DNA of 64,000 nucleotides, taken from an uncultured Hyphomicrobiales bacterium. GTDB lineage: Bacteria; Pseudomonadota; Alphaproteobacteria; Rhizobiales; Ancalomicrobiaceae. Position numbers and translations under genes: made by a program. Within the stretch, counting starts at the first letter, position 1. Every line of letters begins with the position of its first letter. The notes below the pieces were generated by a model. That model searched no databases. It was not told the DNA's origin and saw nothing but the letters and a program-made list of their open reading frames with translations. The DNA is taken from assembly GCA_903930435.1 (NCBI GenBank), contig CAIYYN010000037.1, positions 1 to 64,000 of the forward strand. Direction: 5' to 3'. This document shows positions 28,091-37,057 of the stretch, piece by piece.

Positions 28091-29158
28091 TTATCTTTGC
28101 ACGGAGACGCGTATCTTGTGAAACCGCAGCGCACGCTCCGCGACTGACTTGTCGACCGCGAGATAGTCCGACACCATTACCTTGACTTCAGACATCGGCA
28201 TTTTCAGCTTTTCACAGCGAAACGTCGCCAACCTCTCGTAAACACCCTCAGAGACTCCAAGCACCCTGCATGTCAATGCAATGGCTGTGGAGTCGGTCTT
28301 GTGCATGGCATTCGCGACCTGCGAAATCGGGACGCCCGCAAATTCTGACAAGATATAGGCGATATCAGACAGCCGCTTTTCGTAGATCAACTGGGCGACA
28401 ACATCATCCAGCGATCGCTTCTTTTCCCGAATATCAGCCGCCAGGAGTCGACCCTCCATGCGTTCACGCCGATATGCGCCTTTCATGCTTTCGTATTCGT
28501 CACGTGCCTTGGAAAACAATGTCTGGACCGATTCAGGAGCGCTGAATTGGAGCTGACTTAACCTGGCGAGCGCCGGAGCGCTGAGTGTCGGCAAAATGGA
28601 TTTGGCAACAGCTGCAGGCAGATCGGACCGATCGGCAAGAATGTCGCCAAGGCCGGCGATCAGGGACGCCTTTGCGCCCATCGTGTGATAACCGCCCTCC
28701 GAAAACCGGGCACCGGCATTTCTGGCGACCGATGTGAGGACTGCATCATCGCCACGTTCAACAATGACGTCAGTGATGAGTTCACTTAACAGAGAGCGGC
28801 GCGAGATGGCCAGAAGATGCCCCTGCCCTTTTTCCTGCGCGAGCTTGACGAGATCGCCATCGGTCAGAACCGTTGAGTGCTCCAATATCGGCGCGGCAAC
28901 TTCCTCTGAATCGTTTGCCAGGCGGAGCGCGACCTCGTGCGGAGTGCGTTCCACATGGGCAACGCGTTCCGACAAAGCAACCCGATCTTCGACCGGCACC
29001 TGTTCGATCAATCGCGTCATGATATCGCTGAAAAGCACGACTTCGCGATCAGAATAGTCGTCAGCGCCTTCCACAAACAAGGCTGAAATCTGTGTCAGAA
29101 GTTCGCGACGCCGGTCGCTGGATGCTTCGTGAGTGATATCTAACAGCGAAGAAAGCAT
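28091..29158 (-). CDS. DUF2336 family protein
   Basis: A 355-residue all-helical protein of a family widespread in alphaproteobacteria and without a firm function. It shows the family pattern of HEAT-like pairs (SDREVVLFSDIMTRLIEQVPVEDRVALSERVA, then LANDSEEVAAPILEHSTVLTDGDLV). The start is ATG 29158, with TTG one codon earlier as an alternative. It lies downstream of zorC on the same strand after a 289-base gap, at the place where zorD would be expected, but it has no helicase or nuclease motif. I read it as an ordinary chromosomal neighbour. Confidence 0.85.
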   Translation of the reverse strand: MLSSLLDITHEASSDRRRELLTQISALFVEGADDYSDREVVLFSDIMTRLIEQVPVEDRVALSERVAHVERTPHEVALRLANDSEEVAAPILEHSTVLTDGDLVKLAQEKGQGHLLAISRRSLLSELITDVIVERGDDAVLTSVARNAGARFSEGGYHTMGAKASLIAGLGDILADRSDLPAAVAKSILPTLSAPALARLSQLQFSAPESVQTLFSKARDEYESMKGAYRRERMEGRLLAADIREKKRSLDDVVAQLIYEKRLSDIAYILSEFAGVPISQVANAMHKTDSTAIALTCRVLGVSEGVYERLATFRCEKLKMPMSEVKVMVSDYLAVDKSVAERALRFHKIRVSVQR

Positions 29159-29447
29159 CAAATGACACCCCTGGGTATCGTGATGAGCGACGGATATGGC
29201 GAACCGGAGGGTTCGGAAGTCAACATGACATCGACGAACTTGGTTCTGTTGGCCATTAGAGGAACATAAATTAATTTCTAAATATGAAATATGCGGCCGA
29301 CACTTAGAAAAATAAGAATGAGAAATTCAGGTGTGTTCTCTATCTTTCGCTTTTCCGAAAAAATCAGGCGCGAGCGTACGTTGCAAGCGACAGGTCTCAG
29401 TTACCCGAACCAAGACGCAGGAAACAATTCCGTTTCACAGAGCAATT
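29159..29447. other. AT-rich gap downstream of zorC (no zorD)
   Basis: This stretch separates zorC from the DUF2336 gene. Stop codons are frequent in all frames on the zor strand. I find no Walker A, DEAH box or nuclease motif, and hence no remnant of a zorD gene. It must also hold the DUF2336 promoter. Confidence 0.5.
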
Positions 29448-30872
29448 CTAGATTCTGTAAGTTGCGGACAAATTTTTGAGATCTTGCTTACGCGACAAAT
29501 AGGACACTATATTATCCTGCCATAGATATGTTTCAGACCCTGAATGCCAGAATATGCCTTGGGAGGCATGATTGCTCAGTGTTTCTGGTCCTTCAGCTAG
29601 CTTTCGAAAGCGAGCAGCGTCATAAACACGGCGATAGACATCCGGTGCACCGGTCTCAACTTCTGTGTCCCAGATCAGACAAGGACCGGCATGGCTCCAA
29701 TCTACCAGGATCAAGGTTCCAATTTTCAGCACAAGAGCCGCCATCCCGCGCCCAAGTTCGCCGCCATTTGGCCCTTTTGAAGAAGGGGCAAACCTGCCGA
29801 ACACACAATGATCGCCGTAAATCTTTCGAGCAGCCGAGGCACCTTCGGCCTCAAGCACGACCCACGCTTCATCCACAATCGAGGCTCGATAGATCGCCTC
29901 CCAGAATTCACGGCGATGCTGCCAGAATTCGGGCGGATGAATGCGCGCGACAATGTCAAGATACATGCGCAACGACTGTTCGCAGAGCCAACGCCCTACA
30001 ATGGTCTCCGCAACCCCGTTACCGCGCCAGTTCTGATGATCAAATCGCGGATCTCCGAGTAATTCCGTAATTTTTTCAACGTAATGGTCACGTACCGACC
30101 GATCAGGTGTTTCACCGCGAAACGGCCCTATCAGAGCCTCAATGACACTCGTGGCAATGGAAGGCGCAAGCAGTTTGCCGCTCTCGCCCGTCGCCCAAAG
30201 CAACGTCAAGCGCAATCGATGGAGTGGGTCCGCGTTTGGCTGATTTTTCAGTGTTTCAAGCCCGTTCTTGTGCAAGGCGAGTTCAAGCCCCCCGCCCGAC
30301 GGCAATTGTCCAAGGCCAATATCAGCAAGAGCGCGTGCTGGCCGGATAGATGGCGTGATGGTTGGGTCACCCAGTTTGGAGAACACGGCAACCGGATCAA
30401 ACAGGGCGAACCTGTCCTGTGCTGTCGACCAAGGCGGTCCCACCATCGCGGCCTTCACCGCCAAGACTTGAGCGATCATCGCCAGATGGGGACGCTCGGC
30501 ATGAAATGCAGCCACATAGCTGGACGCAAGCGATCGAAAAGGCCTTATGCGATCGCAGCCGTTCAATTGACGCAAGTAGGCGGCCAGTATTCCGACATCG
30601 TCCGAGAGTGCGGGCGTTGTCGTCCATACACACCAGCCCGCATCATGCAGATCCGCGCGAGAAAGGTACTGACCATTTGTAAGACATTCTGTAATACGGT
30701 GCGCGATCGCATTATAATTTTTGTTTGTCCTATGCTCGAATCCAGGCCGGTTTGGATTAACACGACTTGCGGCGCATAACGTGTCGGAAGATGGCTGCCC
30801 GATGTCGCGCGGTTGTGTCTCGGCGACTGCTGCTTCTGCAAGATCGAGTGCCGCCCGACGCAATCCTGTCAT
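29448..30872 (-). CDS. zorC: ZorC-like protein (EH-signature type), third gene of a Zorya-like cluster
   Basis: A 474-residue soluble, mostly helical protein with no membrane segment. It follows zorB with four bases between stop and start, the normal position of zorC. The C-terminal part has FWQHRREFWEAIY, then a weakly conserved region with GDHCVFG, then ILVDWSHAGPCLIWD, which looks like the end of the EH-signature domain that defines ZorC. In type I Zorya, ZorC works with the helicase-nuclease ZorD downstream of the ZorAB motor. I placed the start at 30872; the open frame extends 141 bases into zorB but encodes arginine-rich sequence typical of a shadow. The identification rests on context and domain feel; an HMM search would settle it. 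Confidence 0.7.
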   Translation of the reverse strand: MTGLRRAALDLAEAAVAETQPRDIGQPSSDTLCAASRVNPNRPGFEHRTNKNYNAIAHRITECLTNGQYLSRADLHDAGWCVWTTTPALSDDVGILAAYLRQLNGCDRIRPFRSLASSYVAAFHAERPHLAMIAQVLAVKAAMVGPPWSTAQDRFALFDPVAVFSKLGDPTITPSIRPARALADIGLGQLPSGGGLELALHKNGLETLKNQPNADPLHRLRLTLLWATGESGKLLAPSIATSVIEALIGPFRGETPDRSVRDHYVEKITELLGDPRFDHQNWRGNGVAETIVGRWLCEQSLRMYLDIVARIHPPEFWQHRREFWEAIYRASIVDEAWVVLEAEGASAARKIYGDHCVFGRFAPSSKGPNGGELGRGMAALVLKIGTLILVDWSHAGPCLIWDTEVETGAPDVYRRVYDAARFRKLAEGPETLSNHASQGIFWHSGSETYLWQDNIVSYLSRKQDLKNLSATYRI

Positions 30873-30876
30873 GACA

Positions 30877-31869
30877 CTAAGGCACCGAAATCGACTTGGG
30901 GCCCGGCGCGCTGCGAGGCGTTGGACGGCCAAGGTCAGTCTTGCCTGCGCGTTGCGCGGGAGCCGGCATCGAAGGCGCGGGTCTCGCCGCACTCGCATCG
31001 ACCATGTGATCAATCTCGGACTTCATTGCTTCAGTCAGCGTCAATATTTGTTTGAGGCCTTCCTTCGTATCAACTTCCATGACAAAGCGCAGATCGATGC
31101 GTCTGTTCTTTTCCCACGCGTCCCTTGTATCGTGAGGATCAATTGGCCGGGTGGATGAATATCCGGAGACCGAAACGATTTCCTCGCCACTACGATTGCG
31201 GAGATTTCTCAGGGTCGGTGTCTGCGTGATAATCTCCCGATACGTGGCAACAGCGCGTTCGGCTGAAAGCTCCCAGTTGCGCCTGTCGCGTTCCTTGGGA
31301 TCCGGCACACCTGTCGCATCGGTATGCCCCTCAATAAAAACGGTCTCCAGCGTCGGCCCGACGCTTGATGATTTTGAACAATTGGTCTCTTCAGACGCAA
31401 TCCGACAGGCCACATAATTCACCAGCACGCGATCAAGCACCCGCGCGATCTTGTCGACATTCACGCGCGCCTTGTCGTTGAGATCGGAATGATTGGCATC
31501 AAACTTCACCGCATTCTCGGTCAGCCGCAGCACGCCGTTTGCCTCGTCAACCGCGACATCAAGCCCCTCATTCGCCAATTGTGCCTGTATGTCCGTCAAC
31601 AACTGGCGACGCGCCTGATTTGACCGATCCATGAGTGTCAACTTGTCGCGGACATCCAGCTGCATCCGTTGGAGTTTCAACGCAACCTGTTGCGCCACAG
31701 TGATCGACGACTGCTGAATGTCGGTAGTGGTCTGGAAATCAAGCGCAAACGTCATCAGCATGATGACAAAGATGAAGAGCACACCGACCATCATGTCGGT
31801 CATCGAGATGAAATAGTTTTCGCCTGCTGTCTCGGTTGGCTCGGTGGAGGATTGGCTCTCTGCGAACAT
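30877..31869 (-). CDS. zorB: ZorB-like MotB/OmpA-family stator protein
   Basis: A 330-residue inner-membrane protein. A single helix (about 23-43) begins SMTDMMVGVLFIF and carries Asp25, matching the proton-carrying Asp of MotB and ZorB. After a linker of about 70 residues comes a C-terminal OmpA-like peptidoglycan-binding domain (about 115-265) with GHTD (182-185), LSAERA and NRRIDLRF. A Pro/Ala-rich tail follows. It lies 17 bases after the zorA stop. In Zorya the ZorA5-ZorB2 complex is a membrane motor that senses phage attack at the envelope. Confidence 0.87.
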   Translation of the reverse strand: MFAESQSSTEPTETAGENYFISMTDMMVGVLFIFVIMLMTFALDFQTTTDIQQSSITVAQQVALKLQRMQLDVRDKLTLMDRSNQARRQLLTDIQAQLANEGLDVAVDEANGVLRLTENAVKFDANHSDLNDKARVNVDKIARVLDRVLVNYVACRIASEETNCSKSSSVGPTLETVFIEGHTDATGVPDPKERDRRNWELSAERAVATYREIITQTPTLRNLRNRSGEEIVSVSGYSSTRPIDPHDTRDAWEKNRRIDLRFVMEVDTKEGLKQILTLTEAMKSEIDHMVDASAARPAPSMPAPAQRAGKTDLGRPTPRSAPGPKSISVP

Positions 31870-31886
31870 TGGCGGAACCGGCTCCC

Positions 31887-34019
31887 TTATTCAGCAGCCC
31901 GTGCCAGAAGCGATGAGCGCAATAGCTCAACGGTTTCGGCAAGATCGCCTGTTCCTTCAGCTATCCCGGCAACATGACCGGATAATCGATCCACAGCGAG
32001 CGCCAAGCCTTGGTCGATAGCCGACGTGTGTTGCGCCAAAATCTCCAGTTGCCGCCGCGTTTCTTCAGACAGCCGCGTCAAGGCTACTCCCAGGTCCGCA
32101 TCCACTTGCCCGAAGCGAGCCTCATAATCGGTCCAGACAGCGGTCAATCGGCCGATATGGTCCGAAAGATGGTCAGCCAGTCGCTTCGCGGCACGCTGGC
32201 TTTCTTCGAGCGCTGCCACGGAACTTGTCATGGACTGAGCCATACGATCGCTGGCGCTGGCCATGCGATCGCCCGATTCCAGCAAAGGAACGCTCGCGGT
32301 ACGAACGAGATCAGCGGTTCGACCGAAAGCGTCGGCAACAGCCTTCGAGTGGACGCTCGCATCCTTGATGGAACCGGCCTGCGCAACCATCGCGATTTCA
32401 GCGACCCGCATGGATTGCACCATCCGGTCCACTTCCGAATTGATCTCCCTGATGACGCTCGAGAACCCGCTCTCAAGCACGCCTGCAGCGGCCGCGGTGG
32501 CGCGATCCACGATGGCCAGTGATGCTTCCTGGGCTTCAAAACTGCGCTTGCGCGATTCGCTCAATTGCTGGCTAATGTCGGCTTGGAAGCCCCCGAGACC
32601 TGTTTGCAACTGCGCGATCTGGGCCTCAAGCTTCGTCAGAACACTGCCCATGGCAGCTTCCAATCGGGCTGCGGCGCCGGCCGCAGCGCCTGTCAGATCT
32701 GCGTCAATCTGGCCATGCGCGCGCTCAAACATAATCTGCAATGCGCCGACCATTTGCTGAAGCGTTGCGCTTGACGAATTTGCCGATGTCCCGATCGCAT
32801 TACCAGCCTGCAAAATGAGCTGATTCAGGCTTTCCGCCGTCTGGGCCATCCGATTGGAAAAATCGATTCCCGACCCGCTCAGACTCTGATGGGTCCGCTC
32901 CAGAGAGGACTGAAGCGCCTTAAGTCCGACACTCAACTCGCGCAATTCCGTGCCTGCGCCGCCGCGCACACTATCTGTAAACCGCTTGAGCAATTCTTCG
33001 AGGCCGGATCTACTGTGATCGTCCAGTCGCCCGACCGCGTCTGCAATCATCGCCGACAACGGTTGCACGGCTTCCAACATCGCCAATTGAAGCGGCGGGG
33101 CAACTGCCACAGCCAGCCGATCCCCGAAGGCGGGGCCGTTCAGGTCCCGCAACTCGTCAAGCTGGGCCAGGAGAAGACGATTCATTTCAAGCGTGGCCGT
33201 TTGGGGCGGGGCAAACACGAGTTCCTGCTCGACCGTGCGGCAAAACACGTCGAAGGCCGTCTCGATTACAATTGCATAAGCACGGAACAAGATTGACAGA
33301 ATGATCGATGCCCCAAGCCCTGCAATGGACGACGCGAACTTGAAGGTCGCCACCTGCAGCAGGCGCGCTGTTGCCAGACGCATGGCACCGACTTCATTCG
33401 ACGTTGTCCCAATCGCAGCTTCATTGAGCGCAAGAACCAACCCGAAGAAAGTCAGAAGCAATCCGATACCGACGAAATAGCCGGGAATGCTAGGCATCAT
33501 CTTGAGCCCAGCCAGACGATCACGTGCAACGGATGCGTTGAAAAAGGTTTGCACCCTCAGTGTCTGACGCAACGGCTCGTCCGAGAACTCGGGCGCAACG
33601 AGCGTATCGTCAAACGAACGCCACGCCTCGCCCAGGATCGGATGCCGCCCAAGCTTCGCGCGTAACTCGGATCGCGCAGCAAGAAAGCCAGGCCCACCGT
33701 TTTTCTTCAGGCTGCGACTGACGGCATGCCGTGCTGAAGCGATCGCCAGCGACACAAGCACCGCATGAAACATGAAAAAGCCGATGGCTAAACCACCAGC
33801 AATCGCCGCAATAAAACCGGCGAGAGAGAAGGCGAATTCACGGGTTGAGAGCCGCTCGATATTGCCAGACATGGCTTCGCCGACAATCGGCAATGCCTGG
33901 GAGAGCGGCATTTGAGCGACCATGCCGTATAGAAATACGGTCGCGAACGCCGTCAGGATCCAAAAGCCCAACATGCGAACCGGGGCAGACCATGTCAGCC
34001 GTGCCGTCACAAGATCCAT
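31887..34019 (-). CDS. zorA: ZorA-like MotA/TolQ-family channel with long helical tail
   Basis: A 710-residue protein, close to the size of E. coli type I ZorA. Four hydrophobic segments lie near 17-36, 62-90, 179-199 and 227-250. The third is PGYFVGIGLLLTFFGLVLAL, which resembles the MotA/TolQ/ExbB core. From about residue 280 to the end the protein is predicted helical and poor in Pro, with many Ala, Leu, Gln, Ser and Glu; this is the long intracellular tail that separates ZorA from ordinary MotA. It is the first gene of the set zorA-zorB-zorC. Its own promoter should lie in the AT-rich gap upstream. Confidence 0.87.
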   Translation of the reverse strand: MDLVTARLTWSAPVRMLGFWILTAFATVFLYGMVAQMPLSQALPIVGEAMSGNIERLSTREFAFSLAGFIAAIAGGLAIGFFMFHAVLVSLAIASARHAVSRSLKKNGGPGFLAARSELRAKLGRHPILGEAWRSFDDTLVAPEFSDEPLRQTLRVQTFFNASVARDRLAGLKMMPSIPGYFVGIGLLLTFFGLVLALNEAAIGTTSNEVGAMRLATARLLQVATFKFASSIAGLGASIILSILFRAYAIVIETAFDVFCRTVEQELVFAPPQTATLEMNRLLLAQLDELRDLNGPAFGDRLAVAVAPPLQLAMLEAVQPLSAMIADAVGRLDDHSRSGLEELLKRFTDSVRGGAGTELRELSVGLKALQSSLERTHQSLSGSGIDFSNRMAQTAESLNQLILQAGNAIGTSANSSSATLQQMVGALQIMFERAHGQIDADLTGAAAGAAARLEAAMGSVLTKLEAQIAQLQTGLGGFQADISQQLSESRKRSFEAQEASLAIVDRATAAAAGVLESGFSSVIREINSEVDRMVQSMRVAEIAMVAQAGSIKDASVHSKAVADAFGRTADLVRTASVPLLESGDRMASASDRMAQSMTSSVAALEESQRAAKRLADHLSDHIGRLTAVWTDYEARFGQVDADLGVALTRLSEETRRQLEILAQHTSAIDQGLALAVDRLSGHVAGIAEGTGDLAETVELLRSSLLARAAE

Positions 34020-34389
34020 GGAACACCGAGTCTCTCGTCAATCTGCACCAGTGTAGCTTGCGCTTTCATATTTTTATATCTGATCCAGCAAAAACGGCGA
34101 GATTTGGTCGAGTTGCCACCAACTTTTATTATGCGACCTTATGGTCACCGCCAACAGTCGATAAAGTAGGAACGGTTCTCGAATTCGAGAAAACAGGTCC
34201 AGGCGAAAGGTGCCGCCAAAATTGAGTGCATTGAGCCATGCGCTAAATTTCGGCCGTTCATCTAAAACTCAGCTTCGATCGTTATGAGTCTGGCAGCGAC
34301 CCTGTTTCAACTTTATATTGTGGCCAGGTCGCAGCGCAGTTTCCGACTTCAATTGCTCGTCAATCGCCATCGAACTCCCGGAGGCACAT
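34020..34389. other. Intergenic region between zorA and the exported protein gene
   Basis: About 370 bases with divergent genes on both sides, so it must hold both promoters. The stretch 34060-34140 is AT-rich. No gene with a ribosome-binding site, no RNA and no clear inverted repeat was found. Confidence 0.35.
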
Positions 34390-35892
34390 ATGAAAAAAGC
34401 TCTGTTCGCACTCATGGCGACAACGGCAATCACCCTTTCAGTCCCATCAATTTCCGCTGAAACACCTATGCCAGCCCAAGGCATTGATAGCGGCTTGCTC
34501 GACAAGATGCTGGGCAACATGCCTGCCGGCACCAAGAACGCAATTTCGGTCTTCAGGGATGGCAAAGCTATAAAGGTGACAATCGACATCCAGCAAATCG
34601 CGCAAGGATTGGCTCAGTCCGGGTTCAGCATCGCATCCAAGCCGTGGACCTTTGTTCTCACGCCGCAAGCCGATGGGACACTGCGCGAGACGACCGAAGC
34701 ACCAGTCGATTTCTCAATCAATTATGATTTGCAGGGCGTTGTTGGGGAATCCGGAAGCTATACGTACCTGGGCTGTACGGTGGATGGGGTTTTCGATCCA
34801 AAGATCTCGTTTTTCCGCGATGCATCCATCCGGATCGACAAGACGACCGGGGACATGCGCAATCCGAAGGCTTCTAGCTCCGTCACATTACAAGTTGGTC
34901 CCCAGACGAACCATGTGACGTCTGTTCCTGATGGGGATGGCCGCTTGAACGTGCATGTGACGCAATTAACGAAAGCAATCACAGAAAAGGTGCACGTTGA
35001 CCCCGCGCAAGCAAATCCAGCGGTACACGGCCCTGTCGTGGACATGGATCTGCTGATCAAGGATATTGCCGGGGATATCAATGTGACAGGCCTGAAAAGC
35101 GTTGCCGCAACGAAACTCGGGGTGTTCGTGGCCGCGAACAAGGATTCCATAAATATCAAATCAAAGCAGGACGAGTTCAAATCGTTGGTCCATGACGTGG
35201 TACCGATTCTCGACAAGCTGGATTTATCCGGTCAGGTCCATTCGTTCACCGTCCAGACGCCATTCGGACAAGGTGGTGCAGGATCGATGGGTGTCAGCAT
35301 GTCAGCCGATACCCATAACATCGATGAGACGATCACGCTTGGCGAGACGCTCGATGGCTTGACCATCGATTCGGTCTTTGTGCCGACGTGGTCTCGTCAG
35401 CTGATCCCGACAAGCATGGATCTGGAGTTCGGCATGGGCGGGATTGATATTTCAGGTGGCCTGAACAAACTGGTTGATGCCTTGTCCCGGCATGATTTCG
35501 CCAGCCCGGAACCGGACAAGACCGATTATGCAGCCTTGGGCCGCGCGGCCTTCATTCCTGACAGCATCGTGCACCTCAGATTGAAGCCATCGCATATCAC
35601 CGGGCCTATTTACACCATCAAATGGCAGGGCCAGGTAGATAGCAACATCAACGGAAAAGACGCCAAGGTTCACGTCGACGTCAGTGCAACCGGGATCGAC
35701 GACGTGATCAAGACCCTTGCAACGGTACATGACAAGGGTGTGCCGGAAACAATGATCGGCCTTTATGCCGCCAAGGCCTTGGCAAAGCCCGGTCCGGATG
35801 GTTCGTTACTGTGGGCGATAGACGTCGATACGGCGACAGGAATGCTTGTCAACGGCAAGCCAGTCGGGCCGCGCGGCGGCAAGCCGCTTTAA
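34390..35892 (+). CDS. Exported protein of unknown function
   Basis: A 500-residue protein with a clear Sec signal peptide (MKKALFALMATTAITLSVPSISA, cleavage near residue 23), placing it in the periplasm or beyond. The mature part is rich in beta strands and repeated DV/HV/HI patterns and contains almost no Cys. I do not recognise a domain with confidence; its size and look resemble the large periplasmic DUF945/DUF2125-type proteins of proteobacteria. I chose the ATG at 34390, which has GGAGG five bases upstream; the longer frame adds 24 residues before the signal. It diverges from zorA and converges on tgt. Confidence 0.75.
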   Translation: MKKALFALMATTAITLSVPSISAETPMPAQGIDSGLLDKMLGNMPAGTKNAISVFRDGKAIKVTIDIQQIAQGLAQSGFSIASKPWTFVLTPQADGTLRETTEAPVDFSINYDLQGVVGESGSYTYLGCTVDGVFDPKISFFRDASIRIDKTTGDMRNPKASSSVTLQVGPQTNHVTSVPDGDGRLNVHVTQLTKAITEKVHVDPAQANPAVHGPVVDMDLLIKDIAGDINVTGLKSVAATKLGVFVAANKDSINIKSKQDEFKSLVHDVVPILDKLDLSGQVHSFTVQTPFGQGGAGSMGVSMSADTHNIDETITLGETLDGLTIDSVFVPTWSRQLIPTSMDLEFGMGGIDISGGLNKLVDALSRHDFASPEPDKTDYAALGRAAFIPDSIVHLRLKPSHITGPIYTIKWQGQVDSNINGKDAKVHVDVSATGIDDVIKTLATVHDKGVPETMIGLYAAKALAKPGPDGSLLWAIDVDTATGMLVNGKPVGPRGGKPL

Positions 35893-35911
35893 GGCGATAC
35901 GCGCGGCAAGT

Positions 35912-37057
35912 TCAGGCAATGGCAGGGATATCCCCGGCCTGCCATGCCGCCTGAACCTCGGCCACATGGTCGACCAAACGTCCGGCCGGGATGGCGGCAC
36001 GCATACCGGCCATCAAATCCTGATAATAATGCAGATTATTCCAGGTCAGAAGCATCGCGCCGAGAGCTTCATCAGTCCTGACAAGATGATGCAGGTAGGC
36101 ACGGGAGTAATCCCGTGTCGCCGGACATAGACTTTCGTCATCAAGAGGTCTGGGATCCTCGGCATGACGGGCGTTGCGGAGATTGACCTTGCCGCGCCGC
36201 GTATAGGCCAACCCATGTCGACCGGCGCGTGACGGCATGACGCAGTCAAACATGTCAATGCCACGCAGGACCGATTTCACGATATCATCGGGGGTGCCAA
36301 CCCCCATCAGGTAACGTGGCTTGTCGGTTGGCAAGACCGGGCAAACTGCTTCGAGCATGCGCAGCATGACGTCCTGTGGCTCACCCACGGCAAGACCGCC
36401 GACAGCGTAGCCATGAAAGCCGATAGCATTCAGTCCTTCTGCCGACTGGATACGGAGCGCTTCATCATCGCCACCCTGCACGATGCCGAAAAGACCATGG
36501 CCGCGCTTGCCAAAAAAAGCAGCCTTGGATCGCTCCGCCCACCGCAGGGACAAAAGCATCGCCCGTTCGATCTCGTTGCGTGGCGCTGGCAAGGCAACGC
36601 ATTCGTCTAATTGCATTTGAATATCGGAGCCGAGAAGGCCCTGTATCTCGAGGCTCCGTTCAGGCGTCAGGTGATACCGGCGACCGTCAATATGCGATTG
36701 GAACGTGACCCCGGTTTCGTCAAGTTTGCGCAGTTTCGCCAGCGACATGACCTGGAAACCGCCGGAATCCGTCAGGATCGGGTGGGGCCAGCGCATGAAC
36801 TCATGCAAGCCTCCCAATTTCGCGACACGCTCGGCGCCCGGTCTCAGCATCAGGTGATAGGTATTTCCGAGCAATATATCCGAGCCAAGTGCACGCACCT
36901 GATCCGGGTACATGGTCTTCACGGTTGCCTGTGTCCCGACCGGCATGAAGGCAGGCGTTCTGATCTGTCCGTGCGCTGTCGTCACGAGGCCAAGCCGGGC
37001 GGCCCCATCACTCGCCAGATGCTGGAAGCCAAACTCGGGGGTGCTCGGCTCAGTCAT
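35912..37057 (-). CDS. tgt: Queuine tRNA-guanine transglycosylase with altered zinc site
   Basis: It exchanges guanine 34 for preQ1 in tRNAs with GUN anticodons. The catalytic aspartates are present: Asp97 in LTDSGGFQV and Asp271 in MFDCVMPSR. In Zymomonas TGT the zinc ligands are Cys318, Cys320, Cys323 and His349. The matching positions here appear to be Ser309, Cys311, Thr314 and Asn340 ([13 protein letters not shown] and [10 protein letters not shown]), so three of four are lost. The start at 37057 overlaps the queA stop by eight bases; a longer frame adds 25 unlikely residues. Length 381 is normal, and the rest of the fold looks intact. Confidence 0.94.
   Translation of the reverse strand: MTEPSTPEFGFQHLASDGAARLGLVTTAHGQIRTPAFMPVGTQATVKTMYPDQVRALGSDILLGNTYHLMLRPGAERVAKLGGLHEFMRWPHPILTDSGGFQVMSLAKLRKLDETGVTFQSHIDGRRYHLTPERSLEIQGLLGSDIQMQLDECVALPAPRNEIERAMLLSLRWAERSKAAFFGKRGHGLFGIVQGGDDEALRIQSAEGLNAIGFHGYAVGGLAVGEPQDVMLRMLEAVCPVLPTDKPRYLMGVGTPDDIVKSVLRGIDMFDCVMPSRAGRHGLAYTRRGKVNLRNARHAEDPRPLDDESLCPATRDYSRAYLHHLVRTDEALGAMLLTWNNLHYYQDLMAGMRAAIPAGRLVDHVAEVQAAWQAGDIPAIA

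Noticed and set aside
28091-29158. DUF2336 protein as a replacement for ZorD
   Set aside because: No helicase, ATPase or nuclease motif is visible and the family is widespread away from Zorya genes.
29291-29479. 62-codon frame opposite the zorC end
   Set aside because: Overlaps the end of zorC, AT-rich, and without a ribosome-binding site.
30873-31013. Longer N-terminus of the zorC frame reaching into zorB
   Set aside because: The extra 47 residues are arginine-rich, as expected from reading another frame of zorB, and the ATG at 30872 sits four bases after the zorB stop.
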